Assembly: GCA_009827215.1 (NCBI GenBank)
Contig: WUAJ01000018.1
Span: 1 to 21,107 of the forward strand
Reading direction: 5' to 3'
Length of the DNA: 21,107 nt
DNA from: Phycisphaeraceae bacterium
Lineage (GTDB): Bacteria > Planctomycetota > Phycisphaerae > Phycisphaerales > UBA1924
Under the pieces are notes generated by a model, which worked only from the letters and a program-made list of their open reading frames with translations, was not told where the DNA came from and made no database searches. The translations under genes were made by a program, and so were the position numbers. This document shows, in pieces, positions 7,079 through 13,078 of the stretch (position 1 is the first letter of the stretch; every line of letters starts with the position of its first letter).

Positions 7079-8491
7079 TCAAAACAGCAACAACCCAATC
7101 GCCATCCAAGCCCCCGCGACCACCATCACCACCGCTGTGTACCCCACGATCTCCCGCGCCTTCACCCGCGTAATCGCAAGCAAAGGCAGCGCCCAGAATG
7201 GCTGCAACATGTTCGTCAGCTGATCCCCATACGCGACCGACATGATCATCTTCCCGGGACTCACACCAACCTCCGCGCCAGTGCTCAGCGCGATCGGCCC
7301 CTGAATCCCCCACTGACCGCCGCCACTGGGAACAAACAGATTCACCACCCCCGCACTCATAAACGTCACGAGCGGAGCCGTCGTCTCGGTCGCTAACGAT
7401 CCGATCAAGCTCGAAAACTCCGCCACCAATCCGCTGCTCACCCCCATCCCCATGATCCCCGCGTACAGCGGGAACTGCAGGATAATCCCAGCGCACCCCG
7501 CCGCGCCGTCCTCCGCCGCGCTCACATACGAGCGCACCGAGCCGTGCAGTATGAGCCCCAGCGCGAGCATCACCATGTTGATCTCGTTGGGTCCCATCCG
7601 CAGCACCCCCGACTGATCCACAAAGCGCCAGTAACCCAGCAGCAAACCGATCGCCAGCGCCCACACCACAATCGGCGACCGCTCGATCCAATCTGGAAAG
7701 CCCTTGAGCCGACCATCATCAATATCCGCCATCTCCGGATCGTCACTCATCGGCATCTCAACAATCTCGCCTTCCGACATCGTCCCTGTCTTGGGAGTCA
7801 GCAACCACAACACCGCAGGCACAATCACCAAGAGCCCGCCGCACACAAACAGGTTCATCGGAGACAGCACCGTCTGCGAAAGTGAAACCCCATCGAACAC
7901 GCCGTCGATCGTCATCGATTCGACCACACTGCTCGGAAGCACACTCTCTGCTTCCGCTTTGGAAGTCATCTTGAGCGGCGCGCTCCCAGAGAACCCACCG
8001 TGCCATCCGATCAGTCCCATGTACCCCGCCGCCGCGAGCAGAGCGCCGTGCGCGCGTATGCCTCTTGATCGCAGCGAACGCGCCACCTCACGCGCTAAGA
8101 GGGCCCCGACGATCAATCCGAGCCCCCAGTTGATCAATCCGAACACGATCGCGAAGAACCCCACCAACGCCGCCGCACTCCCGGCGTGCTTGGGAATCCG
8201 CGCCAACGCATCAATCATCTTCCGCACGGGCTTACTCGCGGCAAGCGCATGACCCGTCACCAGAATCAGACACATCTGCATCCCAAACGCAAGGAACTTC
8301 CACAATCCATCCCCGCCGCGCCATGAATCGAGCAGCAGTTTGGACTTATCAGCAACCGAACCCTGCCCCTCGTACCCAACAGTCACCGCGAGGACCGCCG
8401 TGAGCAGCGTGAGCCCCACCGCGATCACAAACGGATCGGGCGCGGTTTTGCAGAACAGTTTGGAAAGTGTGCTCCCGAGCTTCGAGATCAT
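7079..8491 (-). CDS. atoE: AtoE-type short-chain fatty acid transporter
   Basis: This is an integral membrane protein of the AtoE/short-chain fatty acid transporter family, which imports acetoacetate and C4-C6 fatty acids. Family signatures are INWGLGLIVGALLAREVAR in the N-terminal half, GLIGWHGGFSGSAPLK, FPLYAGIMGMGVSSGL, and near residue 390 VPSGGGQWGIQGP followed by AYGDQLTNMLQPFWALPLL. The length (470 aa) and about eleven hydrophobic segments fit the family. The frame is open further upstream, but the ATG at 8491 has a good Shine-Dalgarno (AAAGGA, 6-base spacing) and starts at the conserved N-terminus. No beta-oxidation or CoA-transferase genes sit beside it, so the exact substrate is inferred from the family. 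It is divergent from rarD across about 107 bases. Confidence 0.92.
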   Translation of the reverse strand: MISKLGSTLSKLFCKTAPDPFVIAVGLTLLTAVLAVTVGYEGQGSVADKSKLLLDSWRGGDGLWKFLAFGMQMCLILVTGHALAASKPVRKMIDALARIPKHAGSAAALVGFFAIVFGLINWGLGLIVGALLAREVARSLRSRGIRAHGALLAAAGYMGLIGWHGGFSGSAPLKMTSKAEAESVLPSSVVESMTIDGVFDGVSLSQTVLSPMNLFVCGGLLVIVPAVLWLLTPKTGTMSEGEIVEMPMSDDPEMADIDDGRLKGFPDWIERSPIVVWALAIGLLLGYWRFVDQSGVLRMGPNEINMVMLALGLILHGSVRSYVSAAEDGAAGCAGIILQFPLYAGIMGMGVSSGLVAEFSSLIGSLATETTAPLVTFMSAGVVNLFVPSGGGQWGIQGPIALSTGAEVGVSPGKMIMSVAYGDQLTNMLQPFWALPLLAITRVKAREIVGYTAVVMVVAGAWMAIGLLLF

Positions 8492-8585
8492 GAATATTCC
8501 TTTCGAGCAACAGATTGTCTCCCAGTATGACACGAATCGCTCCGCCTTGCACATCGACCACCGCTCCCCAGCCCAGCGATTCACC

Positions 8586-8591
8586 TAGCAT
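8586..8591 (+). promoter_or_regulatory. -10-like hexamer before rarD
   Basis: TAGCAT lies seven bases upstream of the ATG at 8599, with no Shine-Dalgarno sequence between. No -35 is recognisable. This is a possible leaderless start. Confidence 0.35.
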
Positions 8592-8598
8592 CGCGTCC

Positions 8599-9576
8599 AT
8601 GAGTTCCAGTGATCCCGCGATATCCGAAAGCCAAGAACAGAACCGCGATCGGCGGAATGGCTTCCTCTTCGCATCCGCCGCGTTCGGATGGTGGGCTTTC
8701 ATCGTCCCCTCCTACTTCCGCTTGCTCTCTCAGCACAACGCGCTTCCGCTCGAAGTGCTCGCACAGCGAGTGATCTTCGGCCTGCCGCTGCTCATCGGGA
8801 TCCTGATGTTCAACAAAAAGATCCCCGATCTCATCCGCGCCGCGACGCAGTGGAGCACGCTCAAAGTCCTGATCCCCTCGACAGGGCTCATCGCGATCAA
8901 CTGGTTTTTCTTCATCTACGCCGTGAGCACGGATCGCTTGAACCACGCCTCGCTCGGATACTACATCAACCCGCTCTTCTCGATCCTGCTCGGATTCTTG
9001 TTCCTTGGAGAGCAACCAACCAAACTGCAAAAGACAGCAATCGCGATCGCCGGCGCCGCTGTGATCATGATGACCATCGCCGAGCTCGACGCTGGAGGGG
9101 GTTGGCCGTGGATCTCGCTGCTGCTCCCGGCAAGCTTCGGTCTGTATGGACTGCTCCGCAAACAAGTCCAAGTCACCGGCACCGTCGGGATCACCTTCGA
9201 GATGATCGTGCTGCTCCCGTTCTGCATCGGACTCATGATCTGGCTAACGACCTCCGACAAAGGGATCTTCTTCGCGCCGACTACAGCGACCTGGGTCTCA
9301 TGGATCATGCTCCTCGGAGGCGTGATCACCATCATCCCGCTGATCTGCTTTACCAATGCGGTGCGCTTGCTGCCGTTGTCCACTGTGGGACTGTTGCAGT
9401 TCAGTGCGCCAACGGGTCAGCTCGCGTTGTCGGTGTTGTTCTTTGGTGAGACCTTCACGCCGCTGAAGTTCGGCGCGTTCGTCTTGATCTGGATCGCGAT
9501 CGGTGTGTTCATCCGCGATCTTGTTGTATCCCACCGCGAGCGTCAAGCGAACATGCAGACCGAGATGCTCGAGTAG
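8599..9576 (+). CDS. rarD: RarD, EamA-family permease
   Basis: This is a membrane protein of the drug/metabolite transporter superfamily, RarD subfamily. From the chosen ATG it has 325 residues and about ten hydrophobic segments, as two EamA repeats. RarD-type features are GFLFASAAFGWWAFIVPSYF at the start, VLAQRVIF with its conserved Arg in the first loop, LIAINWFFFIYAV, and SLGYYINPLFSILLGFLFLGE ending the first repeat. The second repeat ends with STVGLLQFSAPTGQLALSVL. RarD proteins were named from chloramphenicol sensitivity, but their substrates are not well established. An in-frame TTG at 8515 would add 28 low-complexity residues and is disfavoured. Base use changes within the gene: the first two thirds use C-ending codons heavily, the last part G-ending ones. 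It converges with the next gene across 8 bases. Confidence 0.9.
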   Translation: MSSSDPAISESQEQNRDRRNGFLFASAAFGWWAFIVPSYFRLLSQHNALPLEVLAQRVIFGLPLLIGILMFNKKIPDLIRAATQWSTLKVLIPSTGLIAINWFFFIYAVSTDRLNHASLGYYINPLFSILLGFLFLGEQPTKLQKTAIAIAGAAVIMMTIAELDAGGGWPWISLLLPASFGLYGLLRKQVQVTGTVGITFEMIVLLPFCIGLMIWLTTSDKGIFFAPTTATWVSWIMLLGGVITIIPLICFTNAVRLLPLSTVGLLQFSAPTGQLALSVLFFGETFTPLKFGAFVLIWIAIGVFIRDLVVSHRERQANMQTEMLE

Positions 9577-9850
9577 AGCGGGACTTACCTCGGTCCCACG
9601 CCGTAGCGTGTGGTCGGCCAATCCAGCATGTCGTAAACGCGCAGCGCCTTGAGCCTCGGCTTCCACTTGTTCACAAAGTCCACATGCGACGAGTGCACGA
9701 CATACATATTCAGATCGGCTTCGTTCTCGAATCCCTGATAGATTGCGAGGTCGTAGTCGCCTCGGACGGTGGAGCGGCCGGTATCGAGATGCTTGCCGGC
9801 GGCGAAGGTGCTGACGGTTGGGATTGTCCCCAGCATCCAGTCGGCGTCGT
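9300..9850. other. strand-composition (GC-skew) switch
   Basis: Left of this interval the plus strand is C-rich over G. Approximate hand counts per 60 bases are G 11/C 25 at 4741, G 12/C 27 at 6001 and G 10/C 26 at 8701. Right of it G exceeds C (G 22/C 10 at 9841, G 32/C 14 at 9901, G 27/C 10 at 12421). The crossover is mixed between about 9360 and 9720. Minus-strand genes lie on both sides and show opposite codon-third-position bias, so gene orientation does not explain the switch. A negative-to-positive change along the plus strand is the signature of a replication origin, or of an inversion endpoint. Confidence 0.75.
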
Positions 9851-10034
9851 GAAGGATCTCGTGGAAATCGGAGGGACTGGCGAGTTCAATGAAAACGATG
9901 TGGCCGATCAGCGCGGGGGGATCGGCCGGGGGTGGTACGGGGGGTCGGCTGGTCCGCTGACCTCCAGAACAGGCAGCGAGAGTCAGCAGGGCGGTGGCGA
10001 GGATCGGCGTGAGCAGGCGACTGGTGATTTTCAT
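9585..10034 (-). CDS. lipoprotein with Dabb (stress-responsive barrel) domain
   Basis: A 149-residue protein with a lipoprotein signal peptide (MKITSRLLTPILATALLTLAAC), lipobox LAAC and acylated Cys22. After a short Pro-rich linker the mature domain reads HIVFIELASPSDFHEILHD, then STVRGDYDLAIYQGFENEAD and MYVVHSSHVDFVNKW. This order matches the dimeric alpha/beta-barrel Dabb family: a starting beta strand with HIV, a DYDL strand, and the Y..H..H motif before the final helix. Dabb domains are usually cytosolic and of poorly known function; a lipid-anchored version is less usual. The reading frame extends 12 codons upstream, but the ATG at 10034 starts the signal peptide and has a -10-like TACCAT six bases upstream. 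It converges with rarD. Confidence 0.82.
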   Translation of the reverse strand: MKITSRLLTPILATALLTLAACSGGQRTSRPPVPPPADPPALIGHIVFIELASPSDFHEILHDADWMLGTIPTVSTFAAGKHLDTGRSTVRGDYDLAIYQGFENEADLNMYVVHSSHVDFVNKWKPRLKALRVYDMLDWPTTRYGVGPR

Positions 10035-10040
10035 AGCTCG

Positions 10041-10046
10041 ATGGTA
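10041..10046 (-). promoter_or_regulatory. -10-like hexamer before Dabb lipoprotein
   Basis: TACCAT on the minus strand ends six bases before the ATG at 10034. There is no Shine-Dalgarno sequence. The same hexamer with the same 6-base spacing precedes glyA. Confidence 0.42.
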
Positions 10047-10099
10047 TCCGATTGTGTCAGCGGGGCGCACTGGGTTGCGGTTATGGTGTAGAGACGAAT

Positions 10100-10115
10100 T
10101 GTTCCACGTGGAACA
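10100..10115. other. parS-like ParB-binding palindrome
   Basis: TGTTCCACGTGGAACA is a perfect 16-bp palindrome. It matches the broadly conserved bacterial parS consensus (GTTnCACGTGnAAC core), the centromere-like site bound by ParB for chromosome segregation. It lies in the 116-bp intergenic region between the Dabb lipoprotein and the coiled-coil membrane protein, a few hundred bases to the right of the strand-composition switch. I saw no second copy in the window, and parA/parB are not present. ParB loading at such a site would spread over flanking genes. Confidence 0.8.
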
Positions 10116-10150
10116 TGACAGGATTTGTGCGCACGAATGGAGACATAGTC

Positions 10151-10495
10151 ATGAATGATTCAGATACGGCAGGAATGGATACAGGACGGCAAGAAGATGT
10201 GCAAGGATTGTGCGCTCGGATCGAGCGGCTGGAACGACGCAATCGTCGGTTGGTAGTTGGGATGGTTGGCGCTGGGTTGCTCGGCGCGGGAGCGCTGCTC
10301 GGTGGGATGAACGCGGCGGCGAAAGACAAAGTCATCGCGTACACGGCGACGGATGAGACGATGTATCGCGTGTATGAGTCTGGTCGGATTGAGTATCTGC
10401 GGCTGGATCAGGATCCGCCTCGCACGGCGCATGGGGTGTTTGATTGGGGTGTGGTGAAGATTGATGAGAACTACACGCTGCGCGATCGGCCGTAG
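10151..10495 (+). CDS. small coiled-coil membrane protein, unknown function
   Basis: A 114-residue protein I do not recognise. Residues 15-34 form a charged helix likely to be a short coiled coil (LCARIERLERRNRRL). One transmembrane segment follows at about 35-54 (VVGMVGAGLLGAGALLGG). The C-terminal 60 residues are probably extracytoplasmic and contain YRVYESGRIEYLRLD, a small beta-rich segment. The ATG at 10151 is chosen because GGAG ends eight bases upstream. The frame is open further 5', but those codons would run through the parS-like palindrome. The gene begins 36 bases after that site. It could be a bitopic envelope protein; no function can be assigned. Confidence 0.72.
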   Translation: MNDSDTAGMDTGRQEDVQGLCARIERLERRNRRLVVGMVGAGLLGAGALLGGMNAAAKDKVIAYTATDETMYRVYESGRIEYLRLDQDPPRTAHGVFDWGVVKIDENYTLRDRP

Positions 10496-10515
10496 TATTT
10501 TCGTGCGATCTCGCT

Positions 10516-10521
10516 TACACT
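10516..10521 (+). promoter_or_regulatory. -10-like hexamer before PEGA lipoprotein
   Basis: TACACT lies 30 bases upstream of the ATG at 10552, between two codirectional genes. The same hexamer is found before the secreted repeat protein (13042) and the FliM-tail protein (2456). The -35 region is weak. A separate promoter here would give a leader that includes the GGAG ribosome-binding site. Confidence 0.4.
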
Positions 10522-10551
10522 GATGTGGACATGTTCTGAAGGAGCTCTTTG

Positions 10552-10998
10552 ATGAAGGCATGGATTGCTGGTGTGGTTGTTGTGGGAATCGTGGTGCTGC
10601 TGTTGGGATCGTTGGGTGGGTGCGCGACGATCCGCAATGAGAAGTTCAAAGAGGTGGAGTTCACGAGCGAACCGAGCGGAGCGACGGTCGTGGTTGAGGA
10701 GGAGGTTGTGGGGACAACGCCTACGGTTGTGGAGGTGGCGCGGAAGGGGCGGGACAAGCGGGTGGAGATCGCGCTGGATGGGTACAAGACGGTGCGGCTG
10801 AATCTGGATCGCTCGGTCGAGGGGAAGACGATCTTCGGCGGGTTGATCGGGATGAGCGTCGATGCGATCTCGGGGAAGGCGGGGACTTACACGGACAGCG
10901 TGCACATCGTGCTTGAGGAGGGGGAGGGTGTGGTGGAGGTTGATTCGAAGGATCTCGACGCGCTGAGAGAAGAAGAGATCGAAGAAGTGTCGGAGTGA
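10552..10998 (+). CDS. PEGA-domain lipoprotein
   Basis: A 148-residue lipoprotein. The signal peptide (MKAWIAGVVVVGIVVLLLGS) ends in lipobox LGGC, with acylated Cys24. The mature part begins with a PEGA domain, FTSEPSGATVVVEEEVVGTTP, followed by the strands KRVEIALDGYKTVRLNL. PEGA domains are small beta-sandwich modules in envelope proteins of many bacteria. A hydrophobic glycine-rich stretch (IFGGLIGMSVDAISGKAG) follows, as in other short PEGA lipoproteins, and the protein ends in an acidic helix. The start is the ATG at 10552, with GGAG seven bases upstream (AAGGAGCTC); a TTG at 10549 is too close to that site. Its stop abuts the stop of the convergent pentapeptide gene with no spacer and no visible terminator. 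Confidence 0.88.
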   Translation: MKAWIAGVVVVGIVVLLLGSLGGCATIRNEKFKEVEFTSEPSGATVVVEEEVVGTTPTVVEVARKGRDKRVEIALDGYKTVRLNLDRSVEGKTIFGGLIGMSVDAISGKAGTYTDSVHIVLEEGEGVVEVDSKDLDALREEEIEEVSE

Positions 10999-11655
10999 TT
11001 ATTCATCAATCACACGAACACCCAATGCTCGCGCGAGAGCGGGGGCTTGGGAGGGGGTGATGGTGATGTGTTTGAGCTGGGATGGAGCGACGGCGATTGA
11101 CTCGATGAGCGAATCGCGGAGGTCGAGGTGGTCGATCTTGGCGTCGATGAGGCGGAGGTTGCGCGCGTCGGAGTTGGTGATCGCGAGGGAGTGGATTGTG
11201 GCGCCTGAGAGGTCGAGACTTGTGAGCTGGCAGTGATCGAAACGAACTCGGGTGAGCTTGGTTTCGGTCAGGAGCATGTCGGGGGCTTTGCAGTCTTTGA
11301 AGTGGACATCGCGGAGGTCGGCGCCTCTTGCGTCGAAGCCGGTGAGTTTGGTGTTGGTGATCGTGACGCGGATGAGACGGGTATCGATCCAGGTGGCGCT
11401 TGAGAGGTCGGCGGTCTGGATCTCACAATCGGTCCAGCGTGATGCGGGGAGGGTTGATGAGAGGAGTGCGGTGTTGGTGAGTTTGGATTGATCGAATGCG
11501 ATGGAGCGCGCGTTGATTGGTTGGGTGAAGGGGGTGTTGATTTGGATGCGCTCGCAAGCAATGTTCTCATGAAGTGTTGATGGAGCATCGCTGAACTCAA
11601 CGGCGTCGAGGTCTGGGGGCTCTGGGGTGATGTGTTTGATTGGTTGCGTGCTCAT
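10999..11655 (-). CDS. pentapeptide-repeat protein
   Basis: A 218-residue protein with degenerate pentapeptide repeats, A(D/N)LxX or similar, from about residue 50 to 200. Examples are ADLSSATWID, GFDARGADLRDVHF, SLDLSGATIH and NLRLIDAKIDHLDLRDS. Such repeats form a right-handed quadrilateral beta-helix, and here there are roughly 25-30 coils by eye. There is no signal peptide or membrane segment, so it is probably cytosolic. Functions in the family range from gyrase protection (Qnr/MfpA) to unknown scaffolding; nothing here points to gyrase binding. It begins 5 bases after the glyA stop in the same direction, so it is almost certainly cotranscribed with and translated after glyA. Confidence 0.85.
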   Translation of the reverse strand: MSTQPIKHITPEPPDLDAVEFSDAPSTLHENIACERIQINTPFTQPINARSIAFDQSKLTNTALLSSTLPASRWTDCEIQTADLSSATWIDTRLIRVTITNTKLTGFDARGADLRDVHFKDCKAPDMLLTETKLTRVRFDHCQLTSLDLSGATIHSLAITNSDARNLRLIDAKIDHLDLRDSLIESIAVAPSQLKHITITPSQAPALARALGVRVIDE

Positions 11656-11660
11656 CTCGC

Positions 11661-12956
11661 TTAGTGCGCGAGAGGGAACTGCTTGCAGAGGTTGGTGACT
11701 TCTGCTCGGACTGTTGTGATGGTCGATTCATCGCCTTTGGATTCGATGATTTGGTTGATCCAGTTGGCGATCTGGGTCATCTCTTGTTCTTTGAATCCTC
11801 GCGTGGTGGTTGCGGGGGTTCCGAGTCGCAGTCCGGAGGTGATCATGGGTGGGCGTGGGTCGTCGGGGATGCCGTTTTTGTTGGTGATGAGTCCGGCGTC
11901 TTCGAGCCATTTCTCAGCGTCTTTGCCGGTGAGTTCGGAATCTTTTTCGACGAGCGAGACGAGCATGAGGTGGTTGTCGGTTCCTCCGCTTGTGATGCGG
12001 AAGCCGTGGTTGGTGAGGGCGGTGGATAGTGCTTGTGCGTTTTTGATGACTTGTTGTTGGTAGGCTTTGAACTCTGGTTTGAGTGCTTCTCCGAAGGCGA
12101 CGGCTTTGGCGGTGATGATGTGCATCAGTGGGCCGCCTTGGACTCCTGGGAAGACATTGCGGTTGATGAGTTTGTTGAGTTCTTCGTCGTTGGTCATGAT
12201 GAGACCACCACGAGGGCCACGCAGGGATTTGTGTGTGGTGGTGGTGACGATGTGTGCGTGTGGGAAGGGGCTTGGGTGTTCTCCGGCTGCGACGAGTCCG
12301 GCAATGTGGGAGATGTCGGCCATAAGTGTCGCGCCGACTTCGTCGGCGATTTCGCGGAAGCGTTTGAAGTCGATGACTCTTGGGTATGCGGAGTATCCAC
12401 AGAGGATCATTTTGGGTTTGTGTTCTTTGGCGGCGGCGAGGACGGAGTCGTAGTCGATCTGTTCGTGCTGGGGGTGGTTGGTGTCGTAGTGGAGTGCGTA
12501 GTGGACTGGGTTGTAGAAGATTCCGCTGAAGTTCAGGAACATGCCGTGGGAGAGATGTCCGCCGTCTTTGAGGACGAGGGAGAGGAAGGTGTCTCCGGGT
12601 TCCATCATGGCCATGAACGCGGCGGTGTTTGCTTGGGCGCCGGAGTGTGGCTGGACATTGGCGAACTTGCATCCGAAGAGTTCTTTGGCGCGGTCGCGTG
12701 CGAGTTGTTCAACGGCGTCGTGGTGGGCGCATCCGCCGTAGTAGCGGCGTCCGGGGTATCCCTCGGCGTATTTGTTGGTCATGCAGGTTCCCGCGGCGAC
12801 GGTGACGGCGGGAGATGCGTGGTTCTCGGAGGCGATCAGCTCGATGGTGGTTTCCTGGCGCTCGCGCTCGAGGGTGACGAGCTGGGCGACCTGGGGGTCG
12901 GTCGCGGCGATGGTGTCGAGGATGGCTTGATCGATTGAGGTGGATGTGGTCGTCAT
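11661..12956 (-). CDS. glyA: GlyA, serine hydroxymethyltransferase
   Basis: A PLP enzyme that interconverts serine plus tetrahydrofolate with glycine plus 5,10-methylene-tetrahydrofolate in the cytosol. The 431-residue length is normal. Diagnostic segments are IELIASENHASPAV (38-51), NKYAEGYPGRRYYGG (61-75), the PLP-lysine motif TTTTHKSLRGPRGG with K243, and GGTDNHLMLVSL near residue 330. The final residues are complete. There is no Shine-Dalgarno; a -10-like TACCAT ends six bases before the ATG, so a leaderless mRNA is possible. The pentapeptide gene follows 5 bases later. Base use is C/A-rich on the coding strand, opposite to minus-strand genes left of 9 kb. Confidence 0.97.
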   Translation of the reverse strand: MTTTSTSIDQAILDTIAATDPQVAQLVTLERERQETTIELIASENHASPAVTVAAGTCMTNKYAEGYPGRRYYGGCAHHDAVEQLARDRAKELFGCKFANVQPHSGAQANTAAFMAMMEPGDTFLSLVLKDGGHLSHGMFLNFSGIFYNPVHYALHYDTNHPQHEQIDYDSVLAAAKEHKPKMILCGYSAYPRVIDFKRFREIADEVGATLMADISHIAGLVAAGEHPSPFPHAHIVTTTTHKSLRGPRGGLIMTNDEELNKLINRNVFPGVQGGPLMHIITAKAVAFGEALKPEFKAYQQQVIKNAQALSTALTNHGFRITSGGTDNHLMLVSLVEKDSELTGKDAEKWLEDAGLITNKNGIPDDPRPPMITSGLRLGTPATTTRGFKEQEMTQIANWINQIIESKGDESTITTVRAEVTNLCKQFPLAH

Positions 12957-12962
12957 GGGGGG

Positions 12963-12968
12963 ATGGTA
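12963..12968 (-). promoter_or_regulatory. -10-like hexamer before glyA
   Basis: TACCAT on the minus strand, six bases from the glyA ATG, with a C-run between and no purine-rich ribosome-binding site. There is no clear -35. Confidence 0.42.
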
Positions 12969-13018
12969 GGAGATTTTTGTCGCGTTGGCGGGCTGGAAAC
13001 GGGGGTGGTTTTATTGGT

Positions 13019-13047
13019 TTGGGGATTGGGGGCTGGTTTGGTACACT
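13019..13047 (+). promoter_or_regulatory. sigma70-like promoter for secreted repeat protein
   Basis: A -35-like TTGGGG (13019-13024) is followed by a 17-base spacer and a -10-like TACACT (13042-13047). The expected start near 13054 would give a leader of about 25 bases carrying the GAGGAG ribosome-binding site. It is divergent from glyA. Confidence 0.5.
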
Positions 13048-13078
13048 GGGGGTTGACCATCTACTGAGGAGAATAGAT

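Noticed and set aside
8515..8598. TTG start extending rarD by 28 residues
   Set aside because: The extra residues are Ser/Pro-rich and unlike the RarD N-terminus.
12393..12401. DnaA-box-like GTATCCACA
   Set aside because: It is a single 8-of-9 match inside the glyA coding region and about 2.5 kb from the skew switch, with no cluster.
12033..12938. Plus-strand open frame of 301 codons opposite glyA
   Set aside because: The product is a Val/Gly/Asp/Phe-rich shadow of a complete serine hydroxymethyltransferase.
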